Origin: Bacteroidia bacterium
GTDB lineage: Bacteria; Bacteroidota; Bacteroidia; Flavobacteriales; Flavobacteriaceae
DNA: 64,000 nt
Reading direction: 5' to 3'
Assembly: GCA_030431055.1 (NCBI GenBank)
Contig: JAUIJA010000001.1
Span: 62,001 to 126,000 of the forward strand
Position numbers and translations under genes: made by a program. Position 1 is the first letter of the stretch, and each line of letters begins with the position of its first letter. The notes beneath the pieces were generated by a model. The model was given only the letters and a program-made list of their open reading frames with translations. It was not told where the DNA came from and made no database searches. Shown one piece after another: positions 32,832 through 40,740 of the stretch.

Positions 32832-35600
32832 TTACAAATTATACTTCAAGCTCAAAATAATATATCTTGGTTGAACAATATAACTTGAAAAGGTACTTGT
32901 TCCACCTATTTGGTTAAAACTATTTGTATTTAAAGCCTTTGTTTCTAATAAATTAGTTCCAGATAATTTCCATTCCCATTTACTCCCTTTCTTCATATAC
33001 ATTAAAGAAGCTGATAAGAAATCATATTCGCTATCAATGGTTTTATCTTTACTTCTATTGTGGTAAAAACTATATTCTGAAACAAACGAAAATGCATCTA
33101 AAAAGTAATATTCTAATTCAATTGATGGATTATCAGTATAGAAAATATTAGCTTGATTATCGTTGATTGTAAATGCATATTGCAAACTTAAATTCGGAAT
33201 TTCTTTAAAATTAGTTGAAAACTTAGCATTATAACTTTGGGTAACCGATTTTGTTGTTTGAACTTCAGTTGGATTGTTCGTTGGATCTGTATCAGCATCA
33301 GGATACACACGAATATTATTAAACTGACTCCAATTAAAACTAGCACCAAATGAAGCTTTGTAATACTTCGCAAATGAACGTCCGTAATTTCCGCTCGCAG
33401 AAAACGATTCGTCAGCAAAATTCGAATTCATATTTACTGAAGAAGACGTTTGGTTAATTCCAGTTAAAAACGCTTTGTTTTTAATCGCATCTACTTGTCG
33501 CGTGTAATTTACAAAAGCAAAAATATTTTCAAAATTGAACATATTATACTTGAAATAGCGTAAACTATGCGATTGCGCCAATGAGTTTTCTAAAAACCGA
33601 TTTCCTTGAAACAAACTATTGTAATTATTAAACACATACCCTTCTGCTAATTTGCTAATATCAGTAAAGTTATTTGTTAAAGCATAATTATAAGTTAAGG
33701 TTTCCGATTTTTTAATTTGCCATAAAGCATATAAATCTGGCAAAAAACGGTTAAAACTTTGCGTATTTTCAGTTCCTAATTGTGAATCTTTTGTATTGTA
33801 TTGATGAACACTAAAACCAGGAGTAAATGTAAATTCACCAACAATAAATTTATAATGTACGCCTAAAAACACATCGTTAAACGCGTAACTTACATCATTA
33901 GAATTTATCGCATCATTAAGATTATTTACGTTTCCATTGTCTAAAATTTGGAAAATAGAAGAGTCAAAATTTTGATACGAATACGTATTTCCTAAAGTTA
34001 AATTGATATTACTTTTTGGTGTTACCATATAATAATAATCGAATTTTGCATCTAGTTTATTCGTTTTTATAAATCGATTTTGATTAACATCATTTCTTGT
34101 TTGACCAGAATCATAATCTGAACCTAAATCAAAAGGTTGGAAAGCTAAATTTGCATTATAAAACGGGTCTTCTTCTTGAAACAAATGTTGCATTTCGAAT
34201 GCAAAAACATTTTTATCGTCTAGCGTGTAATAATAGTTTAAATTCTGATTTAACGAAAATGGTGTTTGACTCTTGTTTGAATAAACATCATTAAAAATGT
34301 TTATAGTTCCCGAATTATCCGAAATTGATTGATTAGAAAACAAGGTATTATCTTCATTCTGCTTTGATAATTTCATTAAAACATCATAATCTAAATGCAC
34401 CCTTTCAGAAGGAACATAACTCGAACTCAATTTAACTAAACCAAGATTATTCTGTTGGTCAGTATTTGAATTCTCATCATTTACAATCGTTGCTTCATTC
34501 GAAGGATCTTGTGCATCAATACGTGTTGATTTCGAAATGTTTCTAATTTCCGTATCATTTCCTAAGAAAATTCCGAAACCACTTATTGTCCAAGCTTTTG
34601 TGGGATTATAACTAAAGTTAGCCGCACCAAACTTAGTTTTAATATTTGCTGCTTGATTATTATTTAATCCTAAAATTCCTAAATCGTTTGACGTAACATT
34701 AAAAGATGATCCGCCTTTTCGCATCATATTTCTAAATCCTCCAGTGAATTTAAAATAATCGCGCGCAGTAAGTGGCAATTCTCCAATATTATTGATATTC
34801 CCAATGACATTAATGCTATATTTCGGACTGTAATAAAACAACTTCGGGTTTACAATATAGCGATCTTCTTCATGACCAACACCAATTCCTGCAGTCATAT
34901 CACCAAACCAAAAGTTCTTTTTTCCTTCTTTCAGTTTGATGTTAATCGCAATATTTTCTTCGTTATTTTCTAATCCTTTTAAGTTAGAAACTTCGTTATA
35001 ATTACGTAAAACCTGAATTTTATCTAGAGCATCGGCTGGAATATTTTTAGTAGCAATTTTTGTATCACCATCGAAAAAATCTTTACCTTCAACCATTACT
35101 TTTTGAACATTTTTACCTTCAACTTGAATTTCGCCATCTTTATTAACTTCAACACCTGGTAACTTTTTTAAAACATCTTCAAGTTTGCGTTCTGTTCCGT
35201 TTGTAAAAGAATCAGAATTATAAATTATCGTATCTCCAGAAATCGTAACCGGCATTTCATAAACTACTTCGACATCTTGCAACTGAACTCCTTCGCTCAT
35301 TTCGATATCAAAAGTCATGTTTTCTGAAGTTGTTGTAATTGTCTTTTCGTAAGTTGAAAATCCTATAAAGCTCGCTTTTAAAGTGTACGGAGTGTTTGCT
35401 TTTAAATTTAATACATATCTTCCTTTATCGTTTGTAATTGCATACGAATCCATTGCCTTAGTTTCGTTGTTAATCGCCATTACATTTGCCATTTCTAAAC
35501 CTAGGCTTGTACTATCTTTTACAACACCTTCGAAACGTATATTTTGAGAAAAGGCACTTGAAGTAAGTGCCATAATCAATAGTATAAGTATTTTTTTCAT
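32832..35600 (-). CDS. TonB-receptor-like outer-membrane beta-barrel protein
   Basis: A 922-residue outer-membrane protein. A signal peptide (1-18) is followed by a carboxypeptidase-regulatory-like domain (residues ~22-105). A plug-like region is next, with the segment LKKLPGVEVNKDGEIQVEGK and VMVEGKDFFDGD typical of the outer_membrane_beta-barrel family 3 (TonB-dependent-receptor relatives). A long barrel then ends with YIILSLKYNL. No TonB box is evident. It is 16 bases downstream of the GLPGLI gene and almost certainly co-transcribed; such pairs recur in Bacteroidota. The substrate is unknown, and uptake or export of a small ligand is only inferred. Confidence 0.88.
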   Translation of the reverse strand: MKKILILLIMALTSSAFSQNIRFEGVVKDSTSLGLEMANVMAINNETKAMDSYAITNDKGRYVLNLKANTPYTLKASFIGFSTYEKTITTTSENMTFDIEMSEGVQLQDVEVVYEMPVTISGDTIIYNSDSFTNGTERKLEDVLKKLPGVEVNKDGEIQVEGKNVQKVMVEGKDFFDGDTKIATKNIPADALDKIQVLRNYNEVSNLKGLENNEENIAINIKLKEGKKNFWFGDMTAGIGVGHEEDRYIVNPKLFYYSPKYSINVIGNINNIGELPLTARDYFKFTGGFRNMMRKGGSSFNVTSNDLGILGLNNNQAANIKTKFGAANFSYNPTKAWTISGFGIFLGNDTEIRNISKSTRIDAQDPSNEATIVNDENSNTDQQNNLGLVKLSSSYVPSERVHLDYDVLMKLSKQNEDNTLFSNQSISDNSGTINIFNDVYSNKSQTPFSLNQNLNYYYTLDDKNVFAFEMQHLFQEEDPFYNANLAFQPFDLGSDYDSGQTRNDVNQNRFIKTNKLDAKFDYYYMVTPKSNINLTLGNTYSYQNFDSSIFQILDNGNVNNLNDAINSNDVSYAFNDVFLGVHYKFIVGEFTFTPGFSVHQYNTKDSQLGTENTQSFNRFLPDLYALWQIKKSETLTYNYALTNNFTDISKLAEGYVFNNYNSLFQGNRFLENSLAQSHSLRYFKYNMFNFENIFAFVNYTRQVDAIKNKAFLTGINQTSSSVNMNSNFADESFSASGNYGRSFAKYYKASFGASFNWSQFNNIRVYPDADTDPTNNPTEVQTTKSVTQSYNAKFSTNFKEIPNLSLQYAFTINDNQANIFYTDNPSIELEYYFLDAFSFVSEYSFYHNRSKDKTIDSEYDFLSASLMYMKKGSKWEWKLSGTNLLETKALNTNSFNQIGGTSTFSSYIVQPRYIILSLKYNL

Positions 35601-35616
35601 GAATTGTTTTTAACGA

Positions 35617-36504
35617 TTAATGTCCGCCGAAACCTCCTCTTCCTCCACCTCTATTATTTCTCCACATCTCACGCATTTCCTCCATTTTCTTTTTCACTGT
35701 TTCGTCAAATTCTTTTTGCGAAACTTCTTTTCCTTTTTTCGGCGCTTTAATTTCAACTTTATCCTTAGGATTTAAAACAATTTTAGAGCATAGAATAGTT
35801 GTTTTTCCATCATTAACTTCTAAAATTAAACCTGGTAAACCCCAATAGTTTTCTGGACCTTGATTAACAGGAATCTCTGGACTATACCAAGCTGTAATTA
35901 TTTTCTCTTTTGGCATTTCCCATTGTTCCATAAAGTTAGTACTTGTTTTTGTAGAATCTTTATTGATTTCTTTTTTATCTTCATCATCTTTCTTCCCTTT
36001 AAATCTATAATTTCTAAAATCAGACTCATCTATTTTTACAACGGCTGTTGCTTTAAAACAAGTATAGTTTCCTATTTTTCTTGTTTCATTTTCTAATTTC
36101 CATTCATATTTAGGCAAAGTATCTTTAATTAAAAACTCTTTACCAAAAACTTCTTTATCTACTGTATAGTTTTGTTCTTTCACATTTTTAAAATGTGTTC
36201 CGCCGCCGCCCATCATACTCATCATCATTCTTCCTCTTCCTTGACCAGGTGCGTCTAATTTTTCTTCTTCTTTATAAATTGAAGATGTTTTATCGAAGTT
36301 TAAAACAAATGTTTTTTCAAACATTTTTCGCATGCGCTCTTGCATCATTTTTTGCATTTCAGGAGTTATTTCGCGGTTTTGCGACATTCCTTTCATAAAA
36401 TCAGAAGTACTTGTTTTTGACTCATAAACCGCCATTCCTTGAAATTCTTGAGCATTTGAAATTAACCCAAATAAAACTGTAAAAGCTAAAATTATTTTCT
36501 TCAT
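35617..36504 (-). CDS. GLPGLI family periplasmic protein
   Basis: A 295-residue exported protein of the Bacteroidota-specific GLPGLI family, named for a motif seen here as YWGLPGLILEVNDG (residues ~222-235). A signal peptide covers residues 1-18 (MKKIILAFTVLFGLISNA). A Met/Gly-rich stretch RGRMMMSMMGGGG lies near residues 90-103, and the C-terminus is a Gly/Arg-rich tail (RNNRGGGRGGFGGH). Met-rich and His-containing stretches suggest metal contact, but this is a guess. It is the first gene of a two-gene unit with the downstream outer-membrane barrel protein. The function of the family is unknown. Confidence 0.9.
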   Translation of the reverse strand: MKKIILAFTVLFGLISNAQEFQGMAVYESKTSTSDFMKGMSQNREITPEMQKMMQERMRKMFEKTFVLNFDKTSSIYKEEEKLDAPGQGRGRMMMSMMGGGGTHFKNVKEQNYTVDKEVFGKEFLIKDTLPKYEWKLENETRKIGNYTCFKATAVVKIDESDFRNYRFKGKKDDEDKKEINKDSTKTSTNFMEQWEMPKEKIITAWYSPEIPVNQGPENYWGLPGLILEVNDGKTTILCSKIVLNPKDKVEIKAPKKGKEVSQKEFDETVKKKMEEMREMWRNNRGGGRGGFGGH

Positions 36505-36625
36505 TACATTAAATTGTTTACTATATAGACTTTTAAATAAGGTATTTGTTACAAAAAAACATATTTTTTTGAGTTAAAATACTACCTTTAGACTTTAATT
36601 ACCATCTAAGGTTTAATCCAAGTTG

Positions 36626-37402
36626 ATGAAAAAACTTTTTTTTATATTTTTTATTATTTTTCCATTGATTCTTTCATCACAGGAAGCTCTTAAACCTATT
36701 TTAATTGATTCTTTTGAAATAAAAGCCGAACATTTTATAGGTCGAGATACTTACAATAACTTCTATTTTATTGAGGAAAATACTTTGATAAAAAAGCAAA
36801 ATAATGCTAAAACTGAATACCAAAATTTAGCTTTAGGAAAACTCGAATATGTCGATTTATCAAATCCGCTACTTTTAGTGTTGTTTTACAAAGATTTCAA
36901 CACAATAGTTTTACTAGACCAACAAATGAATGAAACTCAAAAAATTTCAGGTAATGATTTTGGTTTAGTTTTCGATACAGTTGGCTTAGCTAGACAAAAT
37001 AATCTTTGGTTCTTCGATTCTGTTTCTCAAAAATTTGGCTTGTATAATTTAAAAGAAAATAGTTTTAAGCTTATTTCGACATATTTTCCAACAAAATTCA
37101 AACAATGGAATTCAACCTATAACAATTTTGAATGGATTGATAAAAATAACGATTTCTTTTCCATTAACTTCTTTGGAAAAATAACGAACACAAAAAAGAT
37201 TGATGATTTTGAAAAAATTAAAATTGTAAACCAAAATGATTTCCTTGCTAAACAAGGCCAATCTATTTATTTTATTACCACTGAAAAGAAATATGAAATA
37301 AAAATCGAACAAAAATCATTCAAAAATTTTTGCTTCAAAGATGGAATTTTATCTATTTTTACCACCGATAAAGTTTTTAACTATAAAATAAATTTACCCT
37401 AA
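36626..37402 (+). CDS. secreted protein of unknown function, first gene of the dNK-folA operon
   Basis: A 258-residue protein with a signal peptide (MKKLFFIFFIIFPLILSSQ). The mature part is rich in beta-strands and aromatic residues with repeating motifs such as NNFYFIEENTLIKK, NNLWFFDSVSQKFGLYN and GQSIYFITTEKKYEIKI, suggesting a beta-propeller-like fold. I recognise no catalytic motif and no named family. Its stop codon overlaps the start of the next gene by one base (TAATG), so it is translated with a deoxynucleoside kinase, although the two act in different compartments. The start is ATG 36626; a TTG just before it is ignored. Confidence 0.75.
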   Translation: MKKLFFIFFIIFPLILSSQEALKPILIDSFEIKAEHFIGRDTYNNFYFIEENTLIKKQNNAKTEYQNLALGKLEYVDLSNPLLLVLFYKDFNTIVLLDQQMNETQKISGNDFGLVFDTVGLARQNNLWFFDSVSQKFGLYNLKENSFKLISTYFPTKFKQWNSTYNNFEWIDKNNDFFSINFFGKITNTKKIDDFEKIKIVNQNDFLAKQGQSIYFITTEKKYEIKIEQKSFKNFCFKDGILSIFTTDKVFNYKINLP

Positions 37403-38016
37403 TGCATATTGCTGTTGCTGGAAATATTGGCGCTGGAAAAACCACACTTACTCGATTATTAGCAAAACACTTTAAGTGGGAAGCTCATTTTGAAGATGTT
37501 GTTGACAATCCGTATTTAGATGACTTTTACAACCAAATGGAACGTTGGAGTTTTAATCTCCAAATTTACTTCTTAAATAGTCGCTTTCGCCAAGTTTTAC
37601 AAATTCGCGAAACTGGAAAAACTACTATTCAAGACCGAACGATTTATGAAGACGCCCATATTTTCGCACCAAATTTGCATACAATGGGTTTAATGAGCAA
37701 TCGTGACTTCAATAATTACCAGTCACTGTTTGAATTAATGGAAAACTTATTAGGCGCTCCAGATTTACTAATTTATTTACGTAGTTCTATTCCTAATTTA
37801 GTTAGCCAAATTCACAAACGCGGTCGCGATTATGAAAACAGTATTTCAATCGATTATTTAAGCCGATTAAATGAGCGATATGAAGCTTGGATTGAAAAAT
37901 ATGACAAAGGAAATCTTTTAATTATTGATGTTGACAATATTAATTTTGTTGATAATCCAGAAGACTTAGGTGATATTATTAATAAAATTGACGCTGAAAT
38001 AAACGGTTTATTCTAA
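37402..38016 (+). CDS. deoxynucleoside kinase (dNK family)
   Basis: A 204-residue cytosolic kinase that phosphorylates deoxynucleosides with ATP in the salvage pathway. The P-loop is AVAGNIGAGKTTLTRLL (residues ~4-20). The substrate motif QDRTIYEDAHIF (DRT, ~residue 78) is intact, as is the lid KRGRDYE (~152). The end LLIIDVDNINFVDNPEDL is also conserved. It overlaps the upstream gene and folA by one base each, the mark of coupled translation. Unlike the kinase half of the FolK fusion at 8751, it has the canonical DRT. Whether it prefers dAdo, dGuo or dCyd cannot be read from sequence. Confidence 0.92.
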   Translation: MHIAVAGNIGAGKTTLTRLLAKHFKWEAHFEDVVDNPYLDDFYNQMERWSFNLQIYFLNSRFRQVLQIRETGKTTIQDRTIYEDAHIFAPNLHTMGLMSNRDFNNYQSLFELMENLLGAPDLLIYLRSSIPNLVSQIHKRGRDYENSISIDYLSRLNERYEAWIEKYDKGNLLIIDVDNINFVDNPEDLGDIINKIDAEINGLF

Positions 38017-38504
38017 TGACAATTACGCTAATTGCTGCTGCAGCTGAAAATAATGCCTTAGGTAAAGACAACGATTTAGTTTGGCATTTACCTGACGATT
38101 TTAAGCGTTTTAAAGCAATTACAAGTGGACATTTTATTATTATGGGAAGAAAAACTTTTGAAAGTTTTCCAAAACCATTACCTAATAGAACTCACATAAT
38201 TATTACACGTCAAAAAGACTATCAAGCTACCGAAGGGTGTTTAGTTGTAGCTAGTATTGAAGAAGCGCTGCAAATTTGCCCTCAAAATGACGAAGTTTTT
38301 ATCATTGGCGGTGGTGAAATCTACAAACAGTCTATTGCTTTAGCCGATAAAATTGAATTAACTCGTGTTCATACAGAAGTTGAAGCCGATACTTTCTTTC
38401 CTGAAATAGATTCTTCTAATTGGAAATTACTTCAAGAGGAATATCATCCAAAAGACGAAAAACACAAATACGATTTCACCTATTTAACGTATTTAAAAAA
38501 GTAA
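38016..38504 (+). CDS. folA: dihydrofolate reductase
   Basis: FolA reduces dihydrofolate to tetrahydrofolate with NADPH and regenerates the cofactor consumed by ThyA. The 162 residues match the bacterial chromosomal form. Typical segments are LIAAAAENNALGKDNDLVWHLPDD (in part), with the active-site acid in LPDDFKRFK, then IIMGRKTFESFPKPLPNRTH, FIIGGGEIYKQSI and HTEVEADTFFPEID. The start ATG overlaps the kinase stop by one base (TAATG). It ends the three-gene overlapping operon; menG downstream has its own promoter. Assignment is secure. Confidence 0.98.
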   Translation: MTITLIAAAAENNALGKDNDLVWHLPDDFKRFKAITSGHFIIMGRKTFESFPKPLPNRTHIIITRQKDYQATEGCLVVASIEEALQICPQNDEVFIIGGGEIYKQSIALADKIELTRVHTEVEADTFFPEIDSSNWKLLQEEYHPKDEKHKYDFTYLTYLKK

Positions 38505-38535
38505 TTGTTCGATTATTTTATTAATCGTATTTTTG
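38505..38535 (+). promoter_or_regulatory. promoter of menG-porT
   Basis: TTG (38505-38507), a 20-base spacer, TATTTTTG (38528-38535), an exact -7 element; the ATG follows 19 bases later. Confidence 0.82.
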
Positions 38536-38554
38536 TCTTCTCAAAAAATAGAGC

Positions 38555-39286
38555 ATGTCTAAAAATATAAAGCCATATAAAGATTCAAACCTTGGAAAAA
38601 AAGAGCAAGTTGCTCAAATGTTTGATACTATTTCTGGAAATTATGACGGTTTAAATCGTGTTATTTCTTTTGGAATTGATGTAAAATGGCGTAAAAAAGT
38701 TTTAAAAATTGTTTCTGATAAAAAACCTAAAACAGTTTTAGACATCGCTACAGGAACAGGAGATTTAGCTATTTTAATGGCAAATACTTCGGCACAAGAA
38801 ATTATCGGTTTAGACATTTCAGCGGGAATGCTTGAAGTGGGAAAAAAGAAAATCGCTGAAAAAAAATTAGACAACAAAATTAAAATGGTTTTAGGAGATA
38901 GCGAAAACATTCCTTATCCTGATAATTATTTCGATGCGATTACTGTAGCTTTTGGTGTTCGTAATTTTGAAACTCTTGAAAAAGGTTTAGCTGAAATTCT
39001 TCGCGTTTTAAAGCCAAATGGTGTTTTTGTTATTTTAGAAACTTCAGTTCCTACAAAATTTCCTTACAAGCAAGGTTATGCATTTCATTCAAAGTTCATT
39101 TTACCTTTAGTTGGAAAATTATTTTCAAAAGACAAATCAGCTTATAAATATTTATCAGATTCGGCTAACGAATTTCCTTTTGGTGAAGCTTTAAACAATA
39201 TTTTAAGAAAAGTTGGGTTTATAGAAGTAGAAGATTTACCACAAACATTTGGTGTGGCAACTATTTACAAAGCTTCAAAAAAATAA
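38555..39286 (+). CDS. menG: demethylmenaquinone methyltransferase (UbiE/MenG)
   Basis: SAM-dependent C-methyltransferase for the last step of menaquinone synthesis; Flavobacteriaceae use menaquinone-6 rather than ubiquinone. The 243 residues have the class I fold with VLDIATGTGDLAILMA (SAM loop, ~residue 65). UbiE signatures are FDTISGNYDGLNRVISFGID, YPDNYFDAITVAFGVRNFE and ILRVLKPNGVFVILETS. The gene is often written ubiE. The porT gene starts one base after its stop, a conserved pairing in this family as I recall it. Assignment is secure. Confidence 0.96.
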   Translation: MSKNIKPYKDSNLGKKEQVAQMFDTISGNYDGLNRVISFGIDVKWRKKVLKIVSDKKPKTVLDIATGTGDLAILMANTSAQEIIGLDISAGMLEVGKKKIAEKKLDNKIKMVLGDSENIPYPDNYFDAITVAFGVRNFETLEKGLAEILRVLKPNGVFVILETSVPTKFPYKQGYAFHSKFILPLVGKLFSKDKSAYKYLSDSANEFPFGEALNNILRKVGFIEVEDLPQTFGVATIYKASKK

Positions 39287-39287
39287 T

Positions 39288-39980
39288 ATGAAGAAGTTTT
39301 TATTTTTACTTTTATTATCGAGTTCGGCGTTTGCACAATTTGGTTTATTTGGCAAAGATCCTTTGATCAACAAGGAAAACTTTGACAAACAGCGTGTACA
39401 TTGGGGCTATTTCTTAGGATTTAATAGTTTAGATTTTAAATTTGATTATTTATCGGTTACCGAAGATGTTGAAGTACAATCGCAGACAGGTTTTAATGTT
39501 GGATTAATTGGAAACCTTCGTCTAGGTAACCATATGGATTTTCGTTTTGAACCTGGATTGTATATTACGCAAAGAAATTTAATGTTTCCAAATTTTACTG
39601 ATGAAACCGACAGACTTCGTGAAGTAAAATCGACGTATATCTTTTTTCCAGCGTTATTAAAGTTTTCAGCAAAGCGAACAGGAAACATTAAGCCTTATTT
39701 AATTGGCGGATTATCGACTGCGTTAAACTTGGGAAGTAATTCTGACGCTCCAGATGACAATTCAAATCAGCGTTTTAGAATGACAAAGTGGTCTTCTTTT
39801 TATGAAGTTGGTTTCGGAATTGATATTTATTTTGAATATTTTAAATTCTCACCTTCTATTCGTGGCGTTTTCAGTACAAAAGACGAATTAATTCGTGATA
39901 ACGACCCGAATAGTCCATGGACGAGTAACATTGGTTCAATGAAAACGCGCGGCATTTTTATCAATTTTGCGTTTCATTAA
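39288..39980 (+). CDS. porT: PorT-family outer-membrane protein of the type IX secretion system
   Basis: A 230-residue outer-membrane protein. A signal peptide (MKKFLFLLLLSSSAFAQ) precedes an eight-stranded-barrel-like sequence typical of PorT (SprT in Flavobacterium johnsoniae), which is required for type IX secretion and gliding. Segments such as RVHWGYFLGFNSLDFKF, FRFEPGLYITQRNLMF and KSTYIFFPALLKFSAKRTG fit the family, as does the position right after menG/ubiE. The start is ATG 39288, giving a clean signal peptide; an upstream ATG at 39249 lies inside menG. The stop overlaps the convergent methyltransferase gene within TTAA. No other T9SS core gene is in this window. Confidence 0.88.
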   Translation: MKKFLFLLLLSSSAFAQFGLFGKDPLINKENFDKQRVHWGYFLGFNSLDFKFDYLSVTEDVEVQSQTGFNVGLIGNLRLGNHMDFRFEPGLYITQRNLMFPNFTDETDRLREVKSTYIFFPALLKFSAKRTGNIKPYLIGGLSTALNLGSNSDAPDDNSNQRFRMTKWSSFYEVGFGIDIYFEYFKFSPSIRGVFSTKDELIRDNDPNSPWTSNIGSMKTRGIFINFAFH

Positions 39981-40705
39981 TTACGCTTAAACTCACTTAA
40001 AATTATTGCCGTTGCTGTTGCAACATTTAAACTTTCAGTTTGTTGTAATTTACCAAAACGAGGAATTGCTATTTTTTGAGTTACTAAAGCTTCTATTTCA
40101 GATGAAATTCCGTTTGCTTCATTTCCCATTACAATAATTCCTTCTTTTGCTAATGCTTTTTGGTAAATATTTTCGCCATCCATAAAAGTTCCAAAAACAG
40201 GCAAATTAGTTTCTTGCAGTGCTTTTTCCAAATTCGTGTAAATAATATTTACTCTCGAAATCGAACCCATAGTTGCTTGAACAACTTTCGGATTATAAAC
40301 ATCAACAGTTGCTTCTGAACATAAAAGTGTTTCTATTCCAAACCAATCACATAATCGAATAATAGTTCCTAAATTTCCGGGATCACGAACATTATCAAGT
40401 GCTAAAACTAAACCTTTCAGTTCATTTTCCTCAATATTCGGAATTTTAAAAAGTGCCAAACAATCATTTGCAGTTGTTAAAACGCTAATTTTCTTCAATT
40501 CGACATCGGTTGTGGCATTAATTTTGCTTTTAGAAACTGAAGTAAAAATATTTTCATTGGTAACAAATAAAGAATCTAATTCAAAGTTAGATTGCAACAA
40601 TTCATCAATTACTTTTTTACCTTCGGCTATGAACAATTGATGTTGTTTTCGATATTTTTTCTGCTTTAAACTTGTTATCAGTTTAATTTGGTTTTTACTT
40701 AGCAT
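39977..40705 (-). CDS. TrmH/SpoU-family RNA methyltransferase
   Basis: A 242-residue 2'-O-ribose methyltransferase. The N-terminal ~85 residues form a substrate-binding domain (KQKKYRKQHQLFIAEGKKVI), which the enzyme at 7635 lacks. SPOUT motifs follow: ALDNVRDPGNLGTIIRLCDWF (in part), IVMGNEANGIS and IPRFGKLQQTESLNVATA. It resembles the rRNA methylases of the RlmB/TsnR type; the precise nucleotide is unknown. It is divergent from tamL, whose promoter begins 18 bases inside its first codons, and convergent with porT, sharing the TTAA stop overlap. Confidence 0.9.
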   Translation of the reverse strand: MLSKNQIKLITSLKQKKYRKQHQLFIAEGKKVIDELLQSNFELDSLFVTNENIFTSVSKSKINATTDVELKKISVLTTANDCLALFKIPNIEENELKGLVLALDNVRDPGNLGTIIRLCDWFGIETLLCSEATVDVYNPKVVQATMGSISRVNIIYTNLEKALQETNLPVFGTFMDGENIYQKALAKEGIIVMGNEANGISSEIEALVTQKIAIPRFGKLQQTESLNVATATAIILSEFKRN

Positions 40706-40721
40706 AAAAGTTGTATTTTTG
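40687..40721 (+). promoter_or_regulatory. promoter of tamL
   Basis: TTTG (40687-40690), a 23-base spacer, TATTTTTG (40714-40721). The TTG start of tamL follows at 40741 with a purine-rich GAAAG just before it (40732-40736). Confidence 0.65.
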
Positions 40722-40740
40722 ACTAACTATTGAAAGCGCC

